Source of the DNA: CAYSSG01 sp964433635
GTDB lineage: Bacteria; Atribacterota; Phoenicimicrobiia; Phoenicimicrobiales; Stramentimicrobiaceae
Reading direction: 5' to 3'
DNA: 8,186 nucleotides
Assembly (NCBI GenBank): GCA_964433635.1
Contig: CAYSSG010000068.1
Coordinates: 1-8,186, forward strand
The notes below the pieces were generated by a model. The model did not search any database. It worked only from the letters and a program-made list of their open reading frames with translations, and was not told where the DNA came from. Shown here piece by piece: positions 1 through 6,278 of the stretch; the stretch's first letter is position 1; every line of letters starts with the position of its first letter. The translations under genes were made by a program, and so were the position numbers.

Positions 1-36
1 TAAATAAGTCTTAAACCTTACCTAAAAATAGAAAAA

Positions 37-56
37 TATAATATAATTATATTATA
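37..56. repeat. 20-bp perfect A/T palindrome
   Basis: These 20 bases, all A or T, are their own reverse complement, centred on AATT at 45-48. The half-site is TATAATAT, so a TATAAT-like hexamer appears on each strand. The palindrome lies about 80 bp upstream of the TPR gene start. It could be a regulator site, a melting or bending element, the remnant of a terminator for a gene off the left edge, or chance in AT-rich DNA. Base pairing was checked by hand; function is unknown. Confidence 0.4.
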
Positions 57-64
57 ATATTTGA

Positions 65-93
65 TTGACAGGAAAACTAAACAAATGAATCTG
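65..93 (+). promoter_or_regulatory. possible promoter (-35 TTGACA) for the TPR-mscS-lapA-corA run
   Basis: A perfect TTGACA sits at 65-70, about 65 bases before the first gene of the plus-strand run. The bases at the expected -10 distance (16-18 nt, about 87-94, reading GAATCTGA) match TATAAT poorly. The site is therefore either an activator-dependent promoter or a chance match. No better sigma70 pair was found between 1 and 134. Confidence 0.25.
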
Positions 94-134
94 AGATTAT
101 TTTAATCAATTCTAAGTTTGTTCGGGAGATACCT

Positions 135-1415
135 ATGAAAATCTATTTCATTACCCACGAATACTTATCAAGACTGTTTTATGTCTTCATTCTATTTTTG
201 ATCCTCTTCATGTTGTATATTGGTGAAACAGCCATCTCAGCAGAGAATCAATCTATGGAAGATTTATATTTTCAGGGAGTTCATTTATTGGAAAATGAAA
301 GAAAATATTCTGAAGCCATGCTTATCTTTCGGGAAATATTGGATGTGAATCCCAATCATGCAGAAGCCCATTATCAGATGGGTGAAATCTATCGATTAAC
401 GAATGAATTATCAAAGGCAAAAATTTATTATCAGAATGCTATCAACCTGAAACCTAACTATGTATCCGCACATTATCATCTGGGTTTAGTTGAATTTGAA
501 ATGAATGATTATCCCAATGCCCTGGAATCATTCAAAGAGGCTATCAGGATCGAACCGGAATTCCCTGATGCCCATTACAGCATGGGTTACACCTACCTGA
601 AACTGGAACAGTTATCCCCGGCTATTAAATCATTTCAACAGGCCATAGGACTGAATCCCAACGACTTCCAATTCCACTACGGCCTGGGATTATGTTATAA
701 ACTGACAGGAGAGGATCAAAAAGCCATCCAATCATTCAACCAGTCACTGAAGCTCAAACCGGACTATGGAGAGGCCTTTCACGAGCTGGGTCTTATTTAT
801 TATTCTCTGGAACAGTTCCCGGAGGCTATTAATGCCCTTGAAAAAGCTGCTCATTATCTACCCCAACAGGGTGATCAAATCTATTATCAGATCGGAATCA
901 TACACCAAAAACTTGAAAAATATGATAAGGCAATAGAATCATTAGAAAAAGTAACCCGGCTTAATCAGGAATTCAAGGATGCTTATTACTATCTGGGATG
1001 GCTCTTCAGTCAGACCGGTCAATTTGAAAGAGCAGTAAAGTCTTACGAAAAAGTAGTACAATTGGATCCTGAGCATACCGATGTTTATTATAATCTGGGT
1101 TGGGCCTATATTGAGATGGGTCAATACCAGGAGGCTGTGGAAACATTCAAGAAAGCAATCGAGCAAAATGCTCAAGATGCCGATTCTTACTATGCCCTGG
1201 GTTGGACTTATGGTAAATTAGAGGATTACGAAGAGGCCAAAAAAGCATTTCAGGAAACCATCAGAATCGAACCAGGCTATGTCTATGCTCATTATGGTCT
1301 GGGCATGGCTTATCTGGTCCTGGGAGAAAGAAGTCTGGCTCTGGAAGAATATAAAATATTAAAGGAACTTGATCAGGAAATCGCCGACCTGTTATTTAAT
1401 CAGATTTATCCCTAG
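135..1415 (+). CDS. exported or membrane-anchored protein of 11 tandem TPR repeats
   Basis: A 426-aa protein. The N-terminus has a short charged stretch, a strongly hydrophobic core at about residues 15-29, and a plausible signal-peptidase site after AISA (residue 36), so the product is probably exported or anchored outside the cytoplasmic membrane. From residue 41 to about 415 it is almost wholly tetratricopeptide repeats, eleven in a row: nine of exactly 34 residues, one of 36 (211-246) and one of 33 (247-279). Each has the usual pattern of G at position 8, Y at 11, A at 20 and P near 32, for example LGWAYIEMGQYQEA. TPR arrays are protein-protein scaffolds, and no catalytic domain is visible. 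The ATG at 135 follows CGGGAG (123-128) at normal spacing. It is first in a run with an MscS channel, a LapA-like protein and CorA. It is not LapB: it has only one cysteine and no C-terminal rubredoxin-like metal site. The partner is unknown. Confidence 0.9.
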   Translation: MKIYFITHEYLSRLFYVFILFLILFMLYIGETAISAENQSMEDLYFQGVHLLENERKYSEAMLIFREILDVNPNHAEAHYQMGEIYRLTNELSKAKIYYQNAINLKPNYVSAHYHLGLVEFEMNDYPNALESFKEAIRIEPEFPDAHYSMGYTYLKLEQLSPAIKSFQQAIGLNPNDFQFHYGLGLCYKLTGEDQKAIQSFNQSLKLKPDYGEAFHELGLIYYSLEQFPEAINALEKAAHYLPQQGDQIYYQIGIIHQKLEKYDKAIESLEKVTRLNQEFKDAYYYLGWLFSQTGQFERAVKSYEKVVQLDPEHTDVYYNLGWAYIEMGQYQEAVETFKKAIEQNAQDADSYYALGWTYGKLEDYEEAKKAFQETIRIEPGYVYAHYGLGMAYLVLGERSLALEEYKILKELDQEIADLLFNQIYP

Positions 1416-1420
1416 GGGTG
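1414..1420 (+). promoter_or_regulatory. ribosome binding site AGGGGTG deciding the mscS start
   Basis: AGGGGTG overlaps the TAG stop of the TPR gene (1413-1415) and lies 9 nt before the ATG at 1430. An in-frame GTG at 1418 falls inside this motif and has no SD of its own, so the ATG at 1430 is preferred. The overlap of stop codon and SD suggests translational coupling. Confidence 0.65.
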
Positions 1421-1429
1421 CATAGAATC

Positions 1430-2500
1430 ATGTTGTATGATTTTTTACAGCAGACCTACTTTCATAATCGGGTGATTGATTATATCTCTGCCCTGGCAAT
1501 CTTCTTATTGGCATTATTAACCATCACTGTTCTGAAGAATTTTCTGATCAAGATACTAAAAACTTTTGCCCGAAAACGTTCCTCAACCATTGATAAACGT
1601 TTTGTAGATACCTTTCAGGATAGAATAAAACCATTTGTTAATTTGCTCTATTTTGGTTCATTCTATTTAGGCGTTCATCAACTCAATATCCCTGCTCTTC
1701 TGGAAAAATTCATTAACATTGCTTTAATCGCACTTCTCATCTTTTACGGTGTAAGGTTTATTCTATCTATCTTCTCCTATTTCCTGGAAAGCTATTGGAT
1801 TAAAAAAGAAAAAAATGCCACCCGTATCACCGCCATCAAGGGTATTGAGACTGTTTTAAAGATTATTATCTGGTCTATTGCTGCAATCATTCTTTTAGAT
1901 ACGCTCGGTGTAAAGGTATCAGCACTGGTAGCCGGTCTCGGTATAGGAGGTATTGCAATCGCACTGGCTGCACAGAACATCCTGGGTGATTTATTCAGTT
2001 ATTTTATCATCTTTTTTGACCGGCCTTTCGAAATCGGTGATTTTCTAATCATTGATACTTTTTCCGGAACCATTGAAAATATCGGCATTAAAACCACCAG
2101 GATCAGGAGCCTGGGAGGAGAGGAGATTATTTTCTCCAATACAGATCTGGTCAACTCACGCTTACGAAACTACAAACGGATGAAAAAAAGGCGTATATTG
2201 TTTAATTTTGGCGTTATCTACCAGACATCGACAGAACATCTAAGGCAAATACCTGCCCTGGTCAGTGAAATTATCAATCAGGAAGCGGAAACAACCCTGG
2301 ACCGGGTTCATTTTTCTTCCTTTGGTGATTCCAGCCTTAATTTTGAAGTTGTATACTATGTTAACAGTCGAATTTATAATCAGTATATGGATATCCAGCA
2401 GAGTATTAACCTGAAAATAAAGGAAGAATTTGAAAAAAGGGATATTAAATTTGCCTATCCTACACAGACCCTTTTTCTGTCTAAAGAAGAGAACACATAG
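1430..2500 (+). CDS. MscS-family mechanosensitive channel, five-helix type
   Basis: A 356-aa inner-membrane channel of the small-conductance mechanosensitive family, which opens under membrane tension to release ions and small solutes. Hydrophobic helices fall near residues 18-40, 68-86, 94-118, 139-158 and 162-196. The last is the pore helix and carries the family hallmark, a small-residue run GLGIGGIAIALAAQNILGD (169-187), followed by FDRPFEIGD leading into the beta domain. The C-terminal alpha/beta vestibule is complete and ends in FAYPTQTL (341-348), typical of the family. Five helices rather than E. coli MscS's three places it nearer the YnaI/YbdG-like subgroup. The usual IPN before the TDL-N-S-R segment reads FSNTDLVNSRLRNY here. 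The start is ATG 1430, chosen for its SD; GTG 1418 would add four residues. It lies 14 nt after the TPR gene and 39 nt before the LapA-like gene, so co-transcription is likely. Confidence 0.9.
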   Translation: MLYDFLQQTYFHNRVIDYISALAIFLLALLTITVLKNFLIKILKTFARKRSSTIDKRFVDTFQDRIKPFVNLLYFGSFYLGVHQLNIPALLEKFINIALIALLIFYGVRFILSIFSYFLESYWIKKEKNATRITAIKGIETVLKIIIWSIAAIILLDTLGVKVSALVAGLGIGGIAIALAAQNILGDLFSYFIIFFDRPFEIGDFLIIDTFSGTIENIGIKTTRIRSLGGEEIIFSNTDLVNSRLRNYKRMKKRRILFNFGVIYQTSTEHLRQIPALVSEIINQEAETTLDRVHFSSFGDSSLNFEVVYYVNSRIYNQYMDIQQSINLKIKEEFEKRDIKFAYPTQTLFLSKEENT

Positions 2501-2526
2501 CACACCTTCATTCTATGAAATGAAAT

Positions 2527-2534
2527 AGAGGAGG
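2527..2534 (+). promoter_or_regulatory. strong ribosome binding site for the TTG-started lapA-like gene
   Basis: AGAGGAGG is a near-consensus SD 5 nt before the TTG at 2540. Its strength, and the lack of a better in-frame start at the N-terminal end of the helix, support the TTG start. Confidence 0.7.
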
Positions 2535-2539
2535 ATATC

Positions 2540-2818
2540 TTGCAGATTTATTTATTCGTCGCAGCATTCATTGCAGTCTTGGCTGTCATCTTTGCCTTGC
2601 AGAATGCTATACCGATTACCGTCAGCTTTCTGGTATGGAAAGTAGAAAGTTCCCTGGCATTAATCTTGATCATCGCTTTCATTGCCGGGCTCATTGTCAG
2701 CTTTATGTTTAATGCCTTAACGAAATTCAGGCGAACACGAGATGATTCTTCCCAGAAAAAGGAAATCGAAGAAATCAAACAAGATACCGGAAATGAACCT
2801 GAACAGAAACCGGAATAG
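2540..2818 (+). CDS. LapA-like (DUF1049) small membrane protein
   Basis: A 92-aa protein with two hydrophobic helices, at about residues 2-20 and 38-57. They are joined by the family signature: ALQN at 19-22, then a loop with TVSFLVWKVESSLALIL. This is the LapA/YciS domain (DUF1049). A charged tail (62-92), rich in Lys, Glu and Gln, presumably faces the cytoplasm and could form a short helix. In E. coli, LapA works beside the TPR protein LapB in controlling lipopolysaccharide synthesis. In other phyla the role of single LapA-domain proteins is unknown, so the name describes the domain only. It uses TTG as start with a strong SD and lies between the mscS-like and corA genes, with gaps of 39 and 35 nt. 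The domain assignment is fairly secure; the function is not. Confidence 0.85.
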   Translation: MQIYLFVAAFIAVLAVIFALQNAIPITVSFLVWKVESSLALILIIAFIAGLIVSFMFNALTKFRRTRDDSSQKKEIEEIKQDTGNEPEQKPE

Positions 2819-2839
2819 AGCGTTGAATTAATTATTGGA

Positions 2840-2845
2840 AAGGAG
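2840..2845 (+). promoter_or_regulatory. ribosome binding site for TTG-started corA
   Basis: AAGGAG lies 8 nt before the TTG at 2854, the best-supported start for the CorA gene. The 35-nt gap after the LapA-like gene leaves no room for a separate leader of riboswitch size. Confidence 0.65.
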
Positions 2846-2853
2846 ATTGTTTC

Positions 2854-3918
2854 TTGTCAAAACTTTTCAAGAAAAGAAGCCAGTCAGCAGGTCTTACGCC
2901 AGGTACGCTGATTCATATCGGTGATAAGCTGATGGAAAAGTCAAAAATCACCATCATTGATTACTCTGAGGATCACTTGGAAGAAAAGACCGCTGAAAGC
3001 TTCGCAGAATGCTACTCTTATCAGAAAACACCAACCATCACCTGGATTAATATTGATGGAGTTCATCAGACTGATATTATGGAACAGATTGGAGAATCAC
3101 TCCATATACACTCCTTAACCCTGGAAAATATCATGAACACTACCCAGAGACCAAAGATCGAGTATTTCCCCAATTACATCTATATTGCTTTAAAAATGAT
3201 TTACTGGGACGAAAATGAACAGGAAATTGCCCTTGAACACATCAGTCTCATCCTGGCAGATCATATAGTGCTCTCTTTTCAGGAAAAAGAAGGTGATGTC
3301 TTCAATCCTATTCGACAGAGAATAAAGAATAAGACCGGAAAAATAAGAAGGAGTGGAGCTGATTATCTCATCTATGCCTTACTCGATACTATTGTTGACC
3401 AATATTTTGCAGTCCTGGAAAAGTTAGGTGAAAAAACAGAATGGATAGAGGATGTTTTGATACGTCACCCTTCTCCGGAAACTTTGCGGGTGATCCATAA
3501 GAACAAGAGAAACTTGATTTTCTTAAGAAATGCAGCCTGGCCTCTCCGGGAGATTATCAACCAGTTAGAAAAAGATGAATCCAAGCTGATTCAAGAAAGT
3601 ACCCAATTATTTTTGAGAGATATCTATGATCATACCGTTCAGGTCATTGAAACATTGGAGGTTTTGAGAGACATGGTTTCCGGTTTACTGGATATCTATC
3701 TATCCAGCATCAGCATTAAACTGAACGAAATTATGAAAGTGCTAACCATTATCGCCACCATATTCATTCCCCTGACCTTTGTTACCGGCATCTATGGAAT
3801 GAATTTTCGTTTTATGCCGGAATTGTCCTGGAAATGGGGATATCCTGCAGTACTCTTCTTTATGTTCCTGGCCGGAATGGGAATGTATCTCTTTTTCAAA
3901 AAGAAGAATTGGCTCTAA
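2854..3918 (+). CDS. corA: CorA-type magnesium (cobalt/nickel) channel
   Basis: A 354-aa protein, close to the length of Thermotoga maritima CorA. CorA is a homopentameric inner-membrane channel that lets Mg2+ (and Co2+ or Ni2+) flow inward and is gated by cytosolic Mg2+. The large cytoplasmic N-domain holds the family patches ENIMNTTQRPKIE (91-103), ALLDTIVDQYF (175-185) and RDIYDHT (255-261). A long helix leads into TM1 (about 294-313). The selectivity motif YGMNF is at 314-318 with GMN at 315-317, followed by MPEL (321-324), then TM2 (about 330-348) and the short basic tail KKKNWL typical of the family. The region usually written LED in CorA reads LEN (90-92), which may affect a regulatory metal site. 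The start is TTG 2854. It is last in the plus-strand run and converges on ktrA with a 41-nt gap. I see no Mg2+ riboswitch. Confidence 0.93.
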   Translation: MSKLFKKRSQSAGLTPGTLIHIGDKLMEKSKITIIDYSEDHLEEKTAESFAECYSYQKTPTITWINIDGVHQTDIMEQIGESLHIHSLTLENIMNTTQRPKIEYFPNYIYIALKMIYWDENEQEIALEHISLILADHIVLSFQEKEGDVFNPIRQRIKNKTGKIRRSGADYLIYALLDTIVDQYFAVLEKLGEKTEWIEDVLIRHPSPETLRVIHKNKRNLIFLRNAAWPLREIINQLEKDESKLIQESTQLFLRDIYDHTVQVIETLEVLRDMVSGLLDIYLSSISIKLNEIMKVLTIIATIFIPLTFVTGIYGMNFRFMPELSWKWGYPAVLFFMFLAGMGMYLFFKKKNWL

Positions 3919-3959
3919 AATCTAATATGATCATTATGAAACCTATGAGAGACTGGAGA

Positions 3960-4631
3960 CTACTTCTCTTTCTTAGAAGATTTGAATTTGGTAATGAGTT
4001 GATCAATCTTTTTATTTTCACCTACTAAAATCAGATTCTCATTTTCACTGATGGTATGTTTCGCTGTAGGAGAAAAGGTAAACTGGTTCCCCCGACGAAT
4101 CGCCAGCAAGGTTACCCCGTACTTCCCGGGCAGATCCAGCTCTCCCAGGGTTTTTTCACAGAAAACCGGTAAGGCAGCAATCTCAATGAGACTATAACGC
4201 TGAGATAATTCCATCTGATTCTTCACATTGGGCATAATCAGGCTTCTGGCAATTCGCATTCCCTCATCCCTTTCCGGATAAACCACACGATCTGAGCCAA
4301 TCTTCTCCAATACCCTGCCATGTAATTCACTATTTGCCTTGGTAATGATATATTGTACACCGATTTCTTTCAACATGATGGTTATTAAAATGCTGGATTC
4401 CAGATCTTGTCCCACACTGACAATCGCTGCATCAAAATTTTTGACACCCAATTCCTTCAACACTTTTTCGTCTGTTATATCAACCTTAACCACTTTGGTT
4501 AATACATCCTTGAGAAGGTCTACTTTTTCTTCATCGTTATCTACACCCAGCACTTCATGTCCCAGTTCTACCAGGGCAGTTGCTACCGACGATCCAAAAC
4601 TTCCCAATCCAAAAACGACAAACTGTTTCAT
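3960..4631 (-). CDS. ktrA: KtrA-type RCK regulatory subunit of potassium uptake system
   Basis: A 223-aa cytosolic protein, the usual length for KtrA with one RCK_N plus one RCK_C domain; TrkA has two copies of each. The N-terminal Rossmann fold shows GLGSFGSSVA (8-17) and the acidic end of strand 2 at GVDND (29-33), then VDITD (50-54) and later YPERDEG (118-124). The C-terminal RCK_C domain spans about 147-210, with TLGELDLPGKYGVTLLAIRR and ISENENLILVGE. In the family an octameric ring binds ATP/ADP (and in some NAD(H) or cyclic di-AMP) and gates the KtrB dimer. It is the second gene of the pair, 41 nt after ktrB. The ATG at 4631 is preceded by AGAGG about 8 nt upstream on the minus strand. 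Nothing looks truncated. Confidence 0.92.
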   Translation of the reverse strand: MKQFVVFGLGSFGSSVATALVELGHEVLGVDNDEEKVDLLKDVLTKVVKVDITDEKVLKELGVKNFDAAIVSVGQDLESSILITIMLKEIGVQYIITKANSELHGRVLEKIGSDRVVYPERDEGMRIARSLIMPNVKNQMELSQRYSLIEIAALPVFCEKTLGELDLPGKYGVTLLAIRRGNQFTFSPTAKHTISENENLILVGENKKIDQLITKFKSSKKEK

Positions 4632-4672
4632 CCTATCTGCCTCTTTTCCTGAAAATACTTATTCATTCAACT

Positions 4673-6019
4673 TTATCCCACCATCACATAATCTTTGGGA
4701 TATTGAATGGATTCTGCCTGACGGTTAAGAATTAAAGATAAAGCCATAGCAAGCGGTCCGAGTCTCCCTACAAACATGGTCAAAATAATAATGGCTTTGC
4801 CAATAGAGGAAAGAGAGCTCGTTATCCCTGTGGAAAGACCTACTGTTCCGAATGCTGAAATCACCTCAAATAATAGTTCTATGAAATCAAAGTCTTCAAA
4901 ATAGGCCAGCAGTAATGTCATGACCATAACCCAGCTCATAGCCAGCATAAATATGACCCAAGCTTTGTTCACGACTGTTTCTGGAATCTGTCTCTGAAAT
5001 AAATAGAGATGCCTGCGACCCTTCAAAGTAAAATACATCCATAAGAAAGCGACACAGAAGGTGGTCGTTTTGATTCCTCCACCGGTTGAGGTCGGGGAAG
5101 CTCCAATAAACATAAAGATAATGATAAGTAACAGTGCTGCATTGCCCATTTTCCCTATGGGAATGGTATTAAAACCAGCTGTCCGGGCAGTAGTCGATTG
5201 AAAGGCTGCACTGAGTATTTTATCTTTCAGCGGGTAATCACGAAGTGTAGTTACATTCTGATTTTCCAGCAAAAGAATGCCTAATGTTCCCCCAACAAGC
5301 AGAATAACCGTTATAACCAGTACCAGTTTACTGTGCAATGACAGTCTCTTGCGTTTAGGAAATTCCACCAATTCAGCTAATACCAGAAAACCGATGCCGC
5401 CAAAGATAATTAAGATCATAAAAATGATATTAATTCCAAAATGAGAGAAATATTGTTCTAAACTATTATTAAATAAGGAAAATCCGGCATTACAAAAAGC
5501 CGATACGGCATGGAAAAAAGAAAGAAAGATTGATGAATGAGCGTTATCCGCCTGTTTCCAGTTCAGATATAAAAAAATAGTACCTAATCCTTCAAAGAAT
5601 ACGGTAAAAATTAAAATATTTTTAGCCAAACGGACTAATCCGCCAATAGAGAACTGATTAAGCGATTCCTGCATAATAAGACGCTGCCGAAGAGAAATCT
5701 TTTTCCCTAATAGAAAAGAAAACATGGTTGAAAAGAGCATGATGCCCAGACCACCAATTTGAAAAAGTATCAATATAATCCACTGTCCGAACAGGGAAAA
5801 ATCACTTCCCGTATTCAGCACGATTAACCCGGTTACGCAGGTAGCCGAGGTTGCTGTAAACAGTGCATCAATCAGTGCGATAGGCTCTTCTCTGACAGTA
5901 GCCATGGGAAGCTGAAGCAGATAGGTACCGATAAGTATAATCAATAAAAAGCTTAAAACCAGGACCTGATTTGGAGTTAAAACAGTTTTCTTTCTGAAGA
6001 TGGCGCGTTCTGAATTCAC
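4673..6019 (-). CDS. ktrB: KtrB-type potassium channel subunit (Trk/Ktr/HKT family)
   Basis: A 448-aa integral membrane protein, the usual KtrB length; it is shorter than TrkH, which has two extra N-terminal helices. All four membrane-pore-membrane repeats are visible, each with its filter glycine: CVTGL (G64), CNAGF (G179), RTAGFN (G282) and GTVGLS (G394). Four glycines are typical of K+-selective members. The glycine-rich intramembrane gate loop is present at about 306-320 (GASPTSTGGGIKTTT). It imports K+ with or without Na+ coupling and is gated by KtrA, the next gene. The start is GTG at 6019, with AGGAG 4 nt before it and no nearby in-frame ATG. The pair is complete and should be functional. 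A promoter with an extended -10 lies about 40 bp upstream. Confidence 0.94.
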   Translation of the reverse strand: MNSERAIFRKKTVLTPNQVLVLSFLLIILIGTYLLQLPMATVREEPIALIDALFTATSATCVTGLIVLNTGSDFSLFGQWIILILFQIGGLGIMLFSTMFSFLLGKKISLRQRLIMQESLNQFSIGGLVRLAKNILIFTVFFEGLGTIFLYLNWKQADNAHSSIFLSFFHAVSAFCNAGFSLFNNSLEQYFSHFGINIIFMILIIFGGIGFLVLAELVEFPKRKRLSLHSKLVLVITVILLVGGTLGILLLENQNVTTLRDYPLKDKILSAAFQSTTARTAGFNTIPIGKMGNAALLLIIIFMFIGASPTSTGGGIKTTTFCVAFLWMYFTLKGRRHLYLFQRQIPETVVNKAWVIFMLAMSWVMVMTLLLAYFEDFDFIELLFEVISAFGTVGLSTGITSSLSSIGKAIIILTMFVGRLGPLAMALSLILNRQAESIQYPKDYVMVG

Positions 6020-6023
6020 AATA

Positions 6024-6028
6024 CTCCT
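6024..6028 (-). promoter_or_regulatory. ribosome binding site for GTG-started ktrB
   Basis: On the minus strand TCAGGAG precedes the GTG at 6019, with AGGAG 4 nt away. It is the only good SD near the N-terminus and fixes the non-ATG start. Confidence 0.65.
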
Positions 6029-6046
6029 GACTTAACAAAATAAATT

Positions 6047-6067
6047 ATTATAGTAATCATTATAGCA
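6047..6067 (-). promoter_or_regulatory. ktrBA promoter with extended -10 and a second TATAAT
   Basis: On the minus strand TGCTATAAT (6059-6067) is a perfect extended -10 element. A second TATAAT lies 12 bp further downstream at 6047-6052. No good -35 is seen, as expected where an extended -10 carries the binding energy. Transcription from the first would begin near 6052, giving a leader of about 30 nt before the GTG. This is too short for a c-di-AMP riboswitch, which often controls ktr genes in Firmicutes. Confidence 0.55.
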
Positions 6068-6212
6068 TACCTCACTTTATAATTAGATATTTTAAAACCA
6101 TTTTTATTAAATTTATCTCATTCGCAATAACCTTTTGCTGCTAACCATAAAATATTCGGAAAGTTAAACTACTAAGTATGAGATATGAAATTTAAATGCA
6201 GAATTCTCACTA

Positions 6213-6241
6213 TTGTAAGAACCAATCATATCATATATACT
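6213..6241 (+). promoter_or_regulatory. sigma70-type promoter for the unknown gene and mscS pair
   Basis: TTGTAA (6213-6218, 4 of 6 to TTGACA) and TATACT (6236-6241, 5 of 6 to TATAAT) are separated by exactly 17 nt. Transcription would start near 6248. This would leave the TTG at 6246 outside the mRNA and favours a start at 6279. The region 6068-6212 otherwise shows no gene and no convincing structure. Confidence 0.5.
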
Positions 6242-6259
6242 TGTTTTGGAAGAAACAAG

Positions 6260-6265
6260 AAAGGA
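6260..6265 (+). promoter_or_regulatory. SD-like AAAGGA with ambiguous target
   Basis: AAAGGA lies 13 nt before the in-frame ATG at 6279, which is long, and 5 nt before an out-of-frame ATG at 6271, which is ideal. It follows directly on a 7-bp inverted repeat, CTTGTTT (6240-6246) and AAACAAG (6253-6259), with a 6-nt loop. Which start it serves is uncertain. Confidence 0.4.
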
Positions 6266-6278
6266 TATTCATGTACCA

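Noticed and set aside
135..1415. TPR protein as LapB, given the LapA-like neighbour
   Set aside because: It has a signal peptide-like N-terminus, a single cysteine and no C-terminal rubredoxin-like site, so LapB is not supported.
1418..1429. GTG at 1418 as the start of the first mscS gene
   Set aside because: It lies within the SD of the ATG at 1430 and has no SD of its own; the four extra residues add nothing recognisable.
2507..2524. TTCATT/AATGAA inverted repeat between mscS and the lapA-like gene
   Set aside because: A 6-bp AT-rich stem without a T-run; too weak to call a terminator or regulatory element.
2819..2853. M-box or other Mg2+ riboswitch before corA
   Set aside because: The gap is 35 nt and mostly SD and AT-rich sequence, far too short for an M-box.
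3919..3976. Possible bidirectional terminator between corA and ktrA
   Set aside because: Only weak AT pairing around TGATCA and a 5-bp AGAGA/TCTCT match inside the ktrA end. There is no GC-rich stem with a T-run, so no terminator is called.
3834..4028. 64-codon plus-strand frame spanning the corA/ktrA junction
   Set aside because: It starts inside corA in another frame, has no SD, and ends in antisense ktrA. No domain is recognisable.
4339..4728. 129-codon plus-strand open frame
   Set aside because: It is antisense to ktrA and the end of ktrB, has no SD and is low-complexity Ser/Thr in character: a shadow of the real genes.
6020..6245. c-di-AMP (ydaO/yuaA) riboswitch before ktrB
   Set aside because: The ktrB leader from the best promoter is about 30 nt and AT-rich, and none of the conserved GC-rich stems of that riboswitch are visible.
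6246..6278. TTG at 6246 as the start of the unknown gene
   Set aside because: No SD precedes it, it overlaps an inverted repeat, and it falls at or before the predicted transcript start. It is still possible if another promoter is used.
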